Origin: Spirochaetaceae bacterium
Lineage (GTDB): Bacteria; Spirochaetota; Spirochaetia; Treponematales; Breznakiellaceae
Assembly (NCBI GenBank): GCA_031284085.1
Contig: JAITAM010000159.1
Coordinates: 1 to 15,690 of the forward strand
DNA length: 15,690 nucleotides
Direction of reading: 5' to 3'
Shown: positions 1 to 7,000 of the stretch, piece by piece
How the letters are laid out: every line of letters begins with the position of its first letter
Position numbering within the stretch: position 1 is the stretch's first letter
Translations under genes and position numbers: made by a program
Notes under the pieces: model-generated
What the model saw: only the letters and a program-made list of their open reading frames with translations
Databases searched by the model: none
What the model was told of the DNA's origin: nothing

Positions 1-280
1 TAAAAATGATTCCGAGAGCTCTAAAAATGATTCCAAGAGCTCTAAAAATGATTCCGAGAGCTCTAAAAATGATTCCGAGAGCTCTAAAAATGATTCCAAG
101 AGCTCTAAAAATGATTCCAAGAGCTCTAAAAATGATTCCAAGAGCTCTAGAAATGATTCCAAGAGCTCTAGAAATGATTCCAAGAGCTCTAGAAATGATT
201 CCAAGAGCTCTAAAAATGATTCCGAGAGCTCTAGAAATGATTCCGAGAGCTCTAGAAATGATTCCGAGAGCTCTAGAAAT
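1..280. repeat. 21-bp tandem repeat array, 13 full copies plus a partial one
   Basis: Thirteen head-to-tail copies of a 21-base unit run from base 1 to 273, followed by the first bases of a fourteenth. The array is cut by the left edge of the window, so its true length is unknown. Each unit has an A-rich block, then ATGATTCC, then the palindrome GAGCTC. Only two sites vary. The A-block is AAAAA in units 1-7 and 11 and AGAAA in units 8-10 and 12-13. The base after ATTCC is G in units 1, 3, 4 and 11-13 and A elsewhere. Because 21 is a multiple of three, several frames stay open: one gives MIPRAL[KE] heptads, another NDS[EK]SS[KR]. Neither has a ribosome binding site in view, so I treat the array as non-coding repeat DNA. 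Confidence 0.95.
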
Positions 281-283
281 GCT

Positions 284-301
284 TATTTCTGATCAGAAAT
301 A
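284..301. other. Perfect 18-bp palindrome at the junction of two repeat arrays
   Basis: The bases TATTTCTGATCAGAAATA form an uninterrupted 9+9 inverted repeat centred between 292 and 293. It sits exactly between the end of the 21-bp array and the start of the 63/54-bp array. It could be a protein-binding site, a recombination or insertion scar, or chance. It also contains an in-frame TGA (290-292) that would end the NDS[EK]SS[KR] reading frame of the array to its left. Confidence 0.6.
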
Positions 302-304
302 CTC

Positions 305-596
305 CTTGCAGGCAAAAAGCCGTACACCCATCCTTGATACAACAACCTTTGAAACAGCCTGTGGCTGCTTGCAGGCAAAAAGCCGTACCTCCGCTCCCGA
401 TACAAAAACCTTAGAAACAGGCTGGCCTGCAAAAAGCCGTACACCCGTTCTTGATACAACAACCTTTGAAACAGCCTGTGGCTGCTTGCAGGCAAAAAGC
501 CGTACCTCCATTCCCGATACAGCAACCTTTGAAACAGGCTGGCCTGCAAAAAGCCGTACACCCATCCTTGATACAACAACCTTTAGAACAGCCTGC
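305..596. repeat. Composite tandem repeat of alternating 63- and 54-bp units (117-bp period)
   Basis: The core AAAAAGCCGTAC starts at 314, 377, 431, 494 and 548, giving spacings of 63, 54, 63 and 54. Two full 117-bp composites (314-430 and 431-547) differ at about 7 positions by eye, and a third, diverged copy is truncated near 596. Unit junctions are GC-rich dyads: GCCTG...CAGGC at the 63-unit ends and CAGGCTGGCCTG at the 54-unit ends. All spacings are multiples of three, so long ORFs run through both strands. No start signal or known domain was seen, and I regard it as repeat DNA. Diverged pieces of the same unit occur at 2722-2742 and 4044-4061, so it seems to be a dispersed family. Confidence 0.9.
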
Positions 597-637
597 GAAG
601 CCTTAGCCCGCGCGAGTGCCGGACAGAGGGACGACCC

Positions 638-666
638 TTGACAGAAGGCTGCCTGCGGCCTATAGT
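638..666 (+). promoter_or_regulatory. Near-consensus sigma-70 type promoter for the GH43 gene
   Basis: A consensus -35 TTGACA (638-643) is followed by a 17-base spacer and a -10 TATAGT (661-666, 5 of 6 consensus bases). Transcription would begin near 672-674, only about 12 bases before the chosen GH43 start at 685. The GAGG Shine-Dalgarno-like bases (672-675) would then lie at the very 5' end of the message. This placement rules out the in-frame ATG at 616 as the start when this promoter is used. Confidence 0.7.
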
Positions 667-684
667 AGCGCGAGGATGTGCTGT

Positions 685-2331
685 ATGAGTTTGGTTTCTA
701 ATCCGGTGCTGCCGGGCTTTCACCCTGATCCTTCGATTGTGCGGGCCGGCGGGGAGTATTACCTTGCCAATTCGACGTTTGAGTGGTATCCGGGGGTCGA
801 GCTTCATCGTTCCAAAGACCTTGCCCATTGGGAGCCGCTGCCTTCGCCGCTTGCCAACAGGGCGCTGCTTGACATGGCGGGGAATCCGGCTTCCGGCGGC
901 ATTTGGGCGCCGTGCTTGAGTTATGACGGGGCGCTGTTTTACCTCGTGTATACCAATGTGCGAAGCTGGGCGGACGGCCCGTGGAAGGATGCGCCGAACT
1001 TTCTCGTTACCGCGCCTTCGATAGAGGGCCCGTGGTCCGAGCCGGTTTTCTTAAACGCTTCGGGCTTTGATCCTTCGCTCTTTCATGATGAGGACGGCAG
1101 GAAATGGCTGGTCAATATGGAGTGGGACTACCGCAAAACGCAAGGCGGCCGGTTTACCGGTATCCTGCTACAGGAATACCGGCCTGCCGAGAAGCGGTTG
1201 GCGGGGGATGTCCGCAAGATTTTTACCGGCACGGCGCAAGGGCTCGTGGAGGGGCCGCATCTGTACAAGCGGAACGGGTGGTATTACCTGCTGACTGCCG
1301 AGGGCGGGACGCAGTATGGGCACGCGGCGACGCTTGCCCGTTCCCGCGCCGTCGAGGGGCCGTATCGCGTCCATCCGGCAAATCCGCTGCTTACTTCCTA
1401 TAATTGGCCCGGCTGGCCTCTGCAAAAGGCGGGGCACGCGAGTTGGTGCGATACGCCCGACGGGTGCACGTATCTTGCGTTTCTCTGCGGGAGGCCGCTG
1501 CCCGGGACGCGAAACTGTGTCTTGGGGCGTGAAACCGCCATTGCGGAGCTTGAGTGGCGGGACGACTGGCCTTACCTGAAATACGCTCCGGGGACGCGGC
1601 AGAAGGGCGAGGAGTTGTGGGACTGCGGCGTTCCCAACTATCCGCCGCTTGCTTTTGAGCCGCCGGTTCCGCTTGCGGCGCCGCCTGAGCCGTCTTCGCG
1701 GGAGCGGCGCTACCGGTTTGACGGGAACGCGCTTGATGCGGACTTCAAGACGCTGCGCGTGCCGGCGGATGCGGAACGGTATTCGCTTACGGCCCGCGCC
1801 GGGTTTTTGCGGCTGCGAGGCGGGCAGTCGCCGGTTTCCCGGTTTCAACAGACCTTGCTGGCCCGGCGGCAGGCGGATTTCTCGTTCAGTGTCGAAACGT
1901 ATCTGGAATTCGCCCCGAAAAGTTTTCAGGAGCTGGCCGGGTTGTGTTGGCGTTACGATGAGAACAATCAGTACCTTCTTGCGCTTTCCTATGACGAGCA
2001 GGCGGGGCGGGTTCTCTCCGTTCACTCCATGCATGGGGGAACGTATTCCCGGACGGAAGACACGGACGCGAACAACGGCGGGGGTATCTGGCTGGGGCTC
2101 ACGGTGCGGGAGCACATCGGGCGTTTCCGGTACTCGCCGGACGGCAAGGCGTGGGTTTCCCTGCGCCCGGCGCTGGATGCCGCCGTGCTCTCCGATGAGT
2201 ACTTTCACGAGGGCTTTACCGGCGCGTTTGTCGGTATGTTCTGTGTCGATACCGCCCATTATGCCGCCTGCGCTGATTTTGCATACTTCACCTACACGCC
2301 GGAGAAGGCGGAACAGCACGCCGCGTCTTAG
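685..2331 (+). CDS. Glycoside hydrolase family 43 beta-xylosidase-like enzyme
   Basis: This 548-residue protein probably removes xylose (or arabinose) units from the non-reducing ends of short xylo-oligosaccharides in the cytoplasm, as no signal peptide is visible. The N-terminal part (about 5-300) is a GH43 five-bladed propeller. It opens with NPVLPGFHPDPS and shows the three expected acidic residues: Asp15 (base), Asp129 in GFDPS and Glu189 in LVEGPH (acid). The C-terminal part (about 345-537) looks like the concanavalin-A-like sandwich of GH43 beta-xylosidases and ends near FTGAFVGMF. Length and residue spacing fit the family. ATG 685 has GAGG nine bases upstream. ATG 676 is possible, but the one at 616 lies before the promoter. 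The gene is very GC-rich (42 of 60 bases at 1681-1740) and has no sugar transporter or regulator next to it in view, which suggests acquisition by transfer. Xylosidase specificity is inferred from family resemblance; arabinofuranosidase activity is possible. Confidence 0.88.
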   Translation: MSLVSNPVLPGFHPDPSIVRAGGEYYLANSTFEWYPGVELHRSKDLAHWEPLPSPLANRALLDMAGNPASGGIWAPCLSYDGALFYLVYTNVRSWADGPWKDAPNFLVTAPSIEGPWSEPVFLNASGFDPSLFHDEDGRKWLVNMEWDYRKTQGGRFTGILLQEYRPAEKRLAGDVRKIFTGTAQGLVEGPHLYKRNGWYYLLTAEGGTQYGHAATLARSRAVEGPYRVHPANPLLTSYNWPGWPLQKAGHASWCDTPDGCTYLAFLCGRPLPGTRNCVLGRETAIAELEWRDDWPYLKYAPGTRQKGEELWDCGVPNYPPLAFEPPVPLAAPPEPSSRERRYRFDGNALDADFKTLRVPADAERYSLTARAGFLRLRGGQSPVSRFQQTLLARRQADFSFSVETYLEFAPKSFQELAGLCWRYDENNQYLLALSYDEQAGRVLSVHSMHGGTYSRTEDTDANNGGGIWLGLTVREHIGRFRYSPDGKAWVSLRPALDAAVLSDEYFHEGFTGAFVGMFCVDTAHYAACADFAYFTYTPEKAEQHAAS

Positions 2332-2335
2332 GGGA

Positions 2336-2369
2336 GCGCCGCGAGGCGGGCGGCGCGGGATAGCCGCGC
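2336..2369 (+). terminator. GC-rich overlapping hairpins just after the GH43 stop, without a U tract
   Basis: Starting four bases after the stop codon, GCGCCGC (2336-2342) pairs perfectly with GCGGCGC (2350-2356) across a 7-base loop. An alternative stem pairs GCGCGG (2353-2358) with CCGCGC (2364-2369) across GATAG. The two overlap and exclude each other. No run of T follows, so this is not a standard intrinsic terminator. It may slow polymerase or protect the 3' end of the message. Confidence 0.4.
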
Positions 2370-2525
2370 ACCCTGAAAGCGATAGTTCCCGCCGCTCTTG
2401 CCGCCGGCACGGATTACCGCCTGCTGGTGGTAACCCAGAGTTCGGCGAAGAATGCTAGCACCTTATTAAAAAGCACAAGAGTCATTTACTCCGAGTTCAG
2501 ACTAACGGCACAGCCGGCATCATAA
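2364..2525 (+). pseudogene. Remnant of a DUF4469-like gene, 3' end only
   Basis: This frame is open for 53 codons from 2364 to a TAA at 2523-2525 and has no start codon or ribosome binding site. An in-frame TAG stands just before it (2361-2363). The translation includes LKAIVPAALAAGTDYRLLVV, then TQSSAKNASTLLKSTR and EFRLTAQ. From memory this resembles the last beta strands of the DUF4469 Ig-like domain (Pfam PF14734), a C-terminal domain of secreted or HU-like proteins in Bacteroidetes and spirochetes. The codons look like real protein rather than random GC-rich DNA. The simplest reading is that the 5' part was lost when the neighbouring GH43 segment arrived or during another rearrangement. 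The family assignment is by eye only. Confidence 0.5.
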
Positions 2526-2527
2526 TT

Positions 2528-2569
2528 CATAACAGGTTTAGTTACGTCGGCATAACAGGCTTAGCTAGC
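2528..2569 (+). repeat. Short imperfect direct repeat with 23-bp period
   Basis: CATAACAGGTTTAGTTACG (2528-2546) is followed 23 bases later by CATAACAGGCTTAGCTAGC (2551-2569), matching at 15 of 19 positions. It lies in the decayed spacer between the DUF4469-like remnant and the aminotransferase. It may be a degraded tandem duplication; no function is evident. Confidence 0.4.
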
Positions 2570-2616
2570 ACAACTACCCAGCCTTAGGAGAGATGGTATC
2601 CTGAGGCGGAGGTATT

Positions 2617-2670
2617 ATGTATGTATTTTATTGGACTGTTAGGAAGATACGCAATAAAGCAAAAAGATAG
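2617..2670 (+). CDS. Possible 17-residue small ORF (doubtful)
   Basis: An ATG at 2617 preceded by GGCGGAGG (2605-2612, only four bases away) opens a 17-codon frame, MYVFYWTVRKIRNKAKR, ending at TAG 2668-2670. It begins hydrophobic and ends basic. It lies about 95 bases upstream of the aminotransferase and could be a leader peptide or a chance reading frame. Spacing of the binding site is shorter than usual and I recognise no family, so this is a weak call. Confidence 0.15.
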   Translation: MYVFYWTVRKIRNKAKR

Positions 2671-2721
2671 TATTTCCACACAAAGCGGTAATAAATACAG
2701 GCTTTAACACAACGGCCGAAG

Positions 2722-2742
2722 CTTAGAAATAGGCTGGCCTGC
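2722..2742 (+). repeat. Relic of the 117-bp repeat unit
   Basis: These 21 bases match 410-430 of the repeat array at 20 of 21 positions; the only difference is T for C at 2730. The piece ends at the same GGCTGGCCTGC dyad that joins repeat units in the array. It lies immediately upstream of the aminotransferase ribosome binding site, showing that the repeat family is scattered in intergenic DNA here. Confidence 0.65.
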
Positions 2743-2765
2743 CGATCTCGACAAAGGAGAAGTAG

Positions 2766-3980
2766 ATGCACTATTCTTACGCTATGGAAACAATTCCTTT
2801 TGCCGTTCCTTATATCGGCGCTGAAGAAGAAGAGGCTGTGCTGCGTGTCTTGCGTTCCGGTTGGCTTACAACGGGAACTGAAACGCTTGCTTTTGAACAA
2901 GAATTCGCATCTATGCTGGGTGTTCCGCCCAGACAGACGCTTGCGGTCAATTCGGCTACCTCAGGACTGCACCTTGCTTTGGAAGCGTGCGGTGTTTGTA
3001 AGGGCGATCTGGTGCTTGTCCCCTCTTATACCTTTGCATCGACTGCTGAAGTTGTCCGTTATCTGCAAGCCGATATTGCTTTTGTTGACTGTGCGCCGGG
3101 GACTTTTCTCATGGACATAGAGAAACTGCAGGAAAGCATTGACCGGCTTTCTCGTGGAAAAAGCGCCTACGGTTGGCGGGGGGGATTTGGTCCGTGCGGC
3201 ACGCCCAAAGCGATAATCCCGGTGCATTACGGCGGTTTATGCTGCGATATGGAAGCAATAAACGCCATCGCCCGGCGCTACAATATGCGTACTGTGGAAG
3301 ATGCGGCCCATGCCTTTGTGGCGTACGGTGCGCAAGGGAAGCCGGCAGGCACTCAAGGGGACGCAGGGGTATTTTCGTTTTATGCGACCAAGCCTATTAC
3401 GACCGGCGAGGGGGGCATGATCGTATGTGCCGATCCTGCGTGTGCCGAGCGCATTGCAATTATGCGTTCGCACGGTATTGATAGGCCGGTATGGAGTCGG
3501 TATACGGATACGAAAGCCTCGTGGTACTACCAAGTGGTTGATGCCGGCTACAAGTACAACATTCCGGATATTCTGTCTGCACTGGGGAGGGTGCAACTGT
3601 CTCGTGTGGCGTATACGCTTGAGCGGCGCAAAAGGATAGCTGCTCTTTACGATGCGGCTTTTGCTAATGACGAGCGTTTTCTTATTCCGCCGACCGCTTC
3701 AGGCGATGCTCGGCACTTGTATCCGCTTCGATTACATGAGGCTTTGGATCGGGACGGTTTTATTGCTGCTCTTAAAGATGGCGGCATCGGCGCTTCGGTG
3801 CATTTTATTCCGCTCCATACCATGCCCTATTACCAAAAACTCTACGGTTTGCGCGATGATGATTTTCCGGAAAGCTATAAGAACTTCAGGCAGGAAATTT
3901 CTTTGCCGCTTTGGCCTGCAATGACGGATGAACAGGTGCAAAGGGTGATTAGCTGTGTACAAAACACAGCCGTACTTTAG
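2766..3980 (+). CDS. DegT/DnrJ/EryC1/StrS-family PLP-dependent aminotransferase
   Basis: This 404-residue fold-type I enzyme is of the kind that transfers an amino group from glutamate to a keto-sugar, usually a nucleotide-linked one, for surface polysaccharides or glycoconjugates. Signature parts are visible. SGWLTTG is at 31-37, the cofactor-phosphate region NSATSGLHLAL is at 62-72, and VEDAAHAF at 177-184 holds the pyridine-binding Asp179. The motif SFYATKP places the Schiff-base lysine at Lys209, followed by GEGGM; SHGID is at 235-239 and YKYNIPDILSALG at 262-274. A stretch at about 129-147 (SRGKSAYGWRGGFGPCGTPK) is extra relative to many relatives. ATG 2766 is preceded by AAAGGAGA with good spacing; the next ATG (2784) has none. 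No sugar-nucleotide genes adjoin it in the window, so its substrate cannot be told. ArnB-, PseC- or WecE-type roles are all possible. Confidence 0.9.
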   Translation: MHYSYAMETIPFAVPYIGAEEEEAVLRVLRSGWLTTGTETLAFEQEFASMLGVPPRQTLAVNSATSGLHLALEACGVCKGDLVLVPSYTFASTAEVVRYLQADIAFVDCAPGTFLMDIEKLQESIDRLSRGKSAYGWRGGFGPCGTPKAIIPVHYGGLCCDMEAINAIARRYNMRTVEDAAHAFVAYGAQGKPAGTQGDAGVFSFYATKPITTGEGGMIVCADPACAERIAIMRSHGIDRPVWSRYTDTKASWYYQVVDAGYKYNIPDILSALGRVQLSRVAYTLERRKRIAALYDAAFANDERFLIPPTASGDARHLYPLRLHEALDRDGFIAALKDGGIGASVHFIPLHTMPYYQKLYGLRDDDFPESYKNFRQEISLPLWPAMTDEQVQRVISCVQNTAVL

Positions 3981-3983
3981 AAG

Positions 3984-4013
3984 CGGCGCAGGCATGATGC
4001 CTGCGCCGTTTTT
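3984..4013 (+). terminator. Strong intrinsic terminator after the aminotransferase gene
   Basis: CGGCGCAGGCA (3984-3994) pairs perfectly with TGCCTGCGCCG (3998-4008) over a TGA loop, and five T follow (4009-4013). It begins three bases after the aminotransferase stop. On the opposite strand the same stem has no T run, so it would serve the converging rpoC transcript only weakly. No other good terminator for rpoC is seen in the 100 bases between the genes. Confidence 0.9.
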
Positions 4014-4043
4014 GATAATAATGCCTAAATCTTGAAAATACTT

Positions 4044-4061
4044 CTGTGGGTGCTTGCAGAC
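4044..4061 (+). repeat. Second, more diverged relic of the 117-bp repeat
   Basis: CTGTGGGTGCTTGCAGAC matches the 63-unit junction of the array (CTGTGGCTGCTTGCAGGC at 359-376) at 16 of 18 positions. TTGAAAA just upstream resembles the TTTGAAAC that precedes the junction in the array. It lies in the spacer between the convergent aminotransferase and rpoC genes. Confidence 0.5.
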
Positions 4062-4080
4062 TAGCGAAAGATAGCGGGTT

Positions 4081-7000
4081 TTATTCTTCTGTTTCTTCGA
4101 GGGACGGCTCTTCTTCAGGAATAGTTGTAGTAACCACTTCTTTAGCACGCTGCTGTTCAAGGATGGCCTGCATTTGCAGATCAAGATCGTTACGATTTTC
4201 ATCGAAGAGTTTAACCGACCGGTAGCGTTTCATACCGGTACCAGCGGGAATAGGATGGCCAATGATGATATTTTCTTTAAGGCCGCGTAGATAATCAACG
4301 GAATTGGCTATGGCTGCATTGGTGAGCACCCGTGTTGTCTCTTGGAATGAGGCGGCAGACAGGAAAGAATCAATGTTAAGACTTGCCTTAGTAATACCTT
4401 GGAAGAGGGGGCGTGCAACTGCAGGCTGTCCTCCTTCTGTTATAACCCGGTCGTTTTCTTCATGGAATTGGTACTTATCAACCATCTGTCCATAGATAAA
4501 TTTTGTATCGCCGACCGCGACAACTTCAACCTTCCGCATCATCTGTCGTATGATCACACCGATATGCTTGTCGTTGATGGACACGCCCTGAAGGCGGTAC
4601 ACGTGCTGAATACCGTCCATGAGGTAACGCTGCAGATGATCTTCTCCCATAATGTGAAGGACATCATGAGGATTCATCGCTCCCATGCAAAGAGCTTCAC
4701 CGGCTTCAACGGTATCGCCGTCACGTACCAAAAGCCTTTTAGTCATAGGGATAAGATGCTTGTACTCTTTACCGAAGGCGTCTTTAACAATGCCTATCCG
4801 CTTACCTTTAATGATGCCTCTAAAGTACACGGTGCCGGATATTTGCGCCAACACGGCTGGGCTTTTGGGCTTACGTGCTTCAAACAGCTCGCTTACCCGC
4901 GGCAAGCCGGAAGTAATATCCATAGCCTTAGCGGATTCTTTTAATATTTTGGCAATCACGCGTCCGGCTTGTACTTGTTCGCCCTCATCAACTTGTATAT
5001 AAGCTCCTCCGGGTAGGAAGTAAGAGGCAAGTTCCGAGCCGGCTTCATCTGTAATAAAGATACGAGGCTGTTTATTTTCCAGTTGGAATTCGATAATCTG
5101 TTTCTCTGTATTGCCGGTTTCTTCATCGACTTCTTCATTTATTGTGGTACCGGGGATAATATCTTCGTATTTGATGATACCTGAGGTCTCAGCAATAATG
5201 GGATCCGAGAACGGATCGAAGGTAGTAATAGTTTTTTCAGCCGCTACCACATCGCCTATGTCTGCTAGAAATTCAGAACCGTTGCGGATTTCAATCTTTT
5301 GATCCGGACCGATAAGATACACTACATTGTCCCGCAGCATAATAAAGGCATTCTCCGAGGAGAGAATATCCTCTCCTTCACGGCGCAGAATAACTTCATT
5401 CTTGAAAACCCGCCGGTTGTTTTCAACAAGCAGCGTATCATCCGCCTTAATATGCAGCTCTTTCATTATTTTATTTACTACGAAAAAACCTTTGCGAGTA
5501 AAAAGTCTGTGTCCATTGTCCAAAATCACGTGGCTGCCTGCAATATCACGAATGTACACAGGATACTTGAAGAAGATTCGGTTTTCTTCACTTACTTTAG
5601 TAGCGGCGCCTCCGATATGAAAGGTGCGCATAGTAAGCTGTGTACCCGGCTGACCTATGGACTGCGCCGCTATGGTACCAACCGCCTCGCCTATATCAAC
5701 CGTTCTATTGCTGGCAAGGTTACGCCCATAACATTTACGGCAGACCCCATGCTGCGCCTCGCAGGTTAAGACGGTTCGGATTCGGACGGATTCTATGCCG
5801 GCATTTTCAATCTCCGCCGCAATATCTTCGGTAATTTCTTCGTTGACATCTATGATCAATTCGCTGGTAATAGGATGTTTTACCCGTTCGAGAGTATAAC
5901 GGCCTACGATGCGGTCCGAAAGCGACTCGACTATATCTTCACCATCTTTAAGCGCTGTATAAGAAATACCATTGATAGTACCGCAGTCATCAACATTGAC
6001 TACCACATCCTGAGCAATATCTACCAGCCGCCGTGTGAGGTAACCGGCCTCAGAGGTTTTGAGCGCCGTATCGGTCAAGCCTTTCCGGGCGCCGTTGGTA
6101 GAAATAAAAAATTCAATAACAGAAAGTCCCTCTTTGAAGTTTGACCGGATAGGCAATTCAATAATATCGCCGGAAGGTTTTGCCATAAGGCCGCGCATAC
6201 CGGCGAGCTGCCGTATCTGTGTTTTGCTGCCGCGAGCACCGGAATTTGCCATCATATACACCGAGTTAAAACCATTGCGGTCGGCCTCAAGAGTCTTCAT
6301 TAAAATATCGGTGAGGGCATCGTTAGTTTTTGCCCATACTTCGGTTACCCTATTGTAGCGTTCCTCAGCCGTAATATGACCGGCACGCTGCTGTTTCTGT
6401 ATAGCTTCAACTTCTCGGCTTGCCTTTTCTATCATTTCGCTTTTTTCTTTTGGAATAACAATATCATCAATACCTATGGTAGCGCCAAATACTGTTGCGT
6501 ATTTGTAGCCGGTTGCTTTAATGGCATCCAGCATTTTCACCGTAATCCACGGACCTTTTTCACTAAAAATGTACTCAATAAGCGCGCGTAACTCTTTATC
6601 CTTCAGCTCATAGTTGATAAAAGGAATCTCAGGCGGCAGCTCTTCATTAAACGCAAGCCTACCTGCCGTTGTTTTAATGAGACCGCCAGTATCGGTGGTG
6701 TTAAATATATGACCGGTTTTATCCCAGACCGGAGACTTATTTGGCTTAACCATGATACACGCCTCCCAATTCAAAAATTGGGCTTCCACCGCCATCATAA
6801 CTTCTTCTATACAGGAATACCGGTGGCCTTCTCCTTTTGTCTCCGGTTTAATGCGTGTGAGGAAATTTATCCCCAGCACCATATCTTGAGAAGGGAAAAC
6901 AACGGTTTTGCCATTTGCCGGATTAAGCAAATTCCGTGCAGACAACATCAACGTCCAACATTCCATCTGTGCTGCTTGGGTCAAAGGCACGTGGACCGCC

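Noticed and set aside
1..596. CRISPR array
   Set aside because: Units are contiguous tandem repeats with no unique spacers between them, and no cas genes are nearby.
6..641. 211-codon open frame through both repeat arrays
   Set aside because: It has no ribosome binding site, starts at the window edge inside a repeat unit, and stays open only because all repeat periods are multiples of three. The opposite strand is open for the same reason.
616..684. N-terminal extension of the GH43 protein from ATG 616
   Set aside because: The start lies upstream of the -35 element, the extra 23 residues do not look like a signal peptide, and family similarity begins at residue 5 counted from 685.
1168..2319. 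383-codon minus-strand ORF opposite the GH43 gene
   Set aside because: It is very rich in Arg and Pro, resembles no family, and is a typical shadow of GC-rich codons on the other strand.
1649..2458. 269-codon plus-strand ORF overlapping the GH43 gene
   Set aside because: Arg- and Ser-rich shadow frame; the sense GH43 frame carries all recognisable motifs.
4399..4944. 181-codon plus-strand ORF inside rpoC
   Set aside because: It lies wholly antisense to conserved rpoC codons and shows no domain or binding site.
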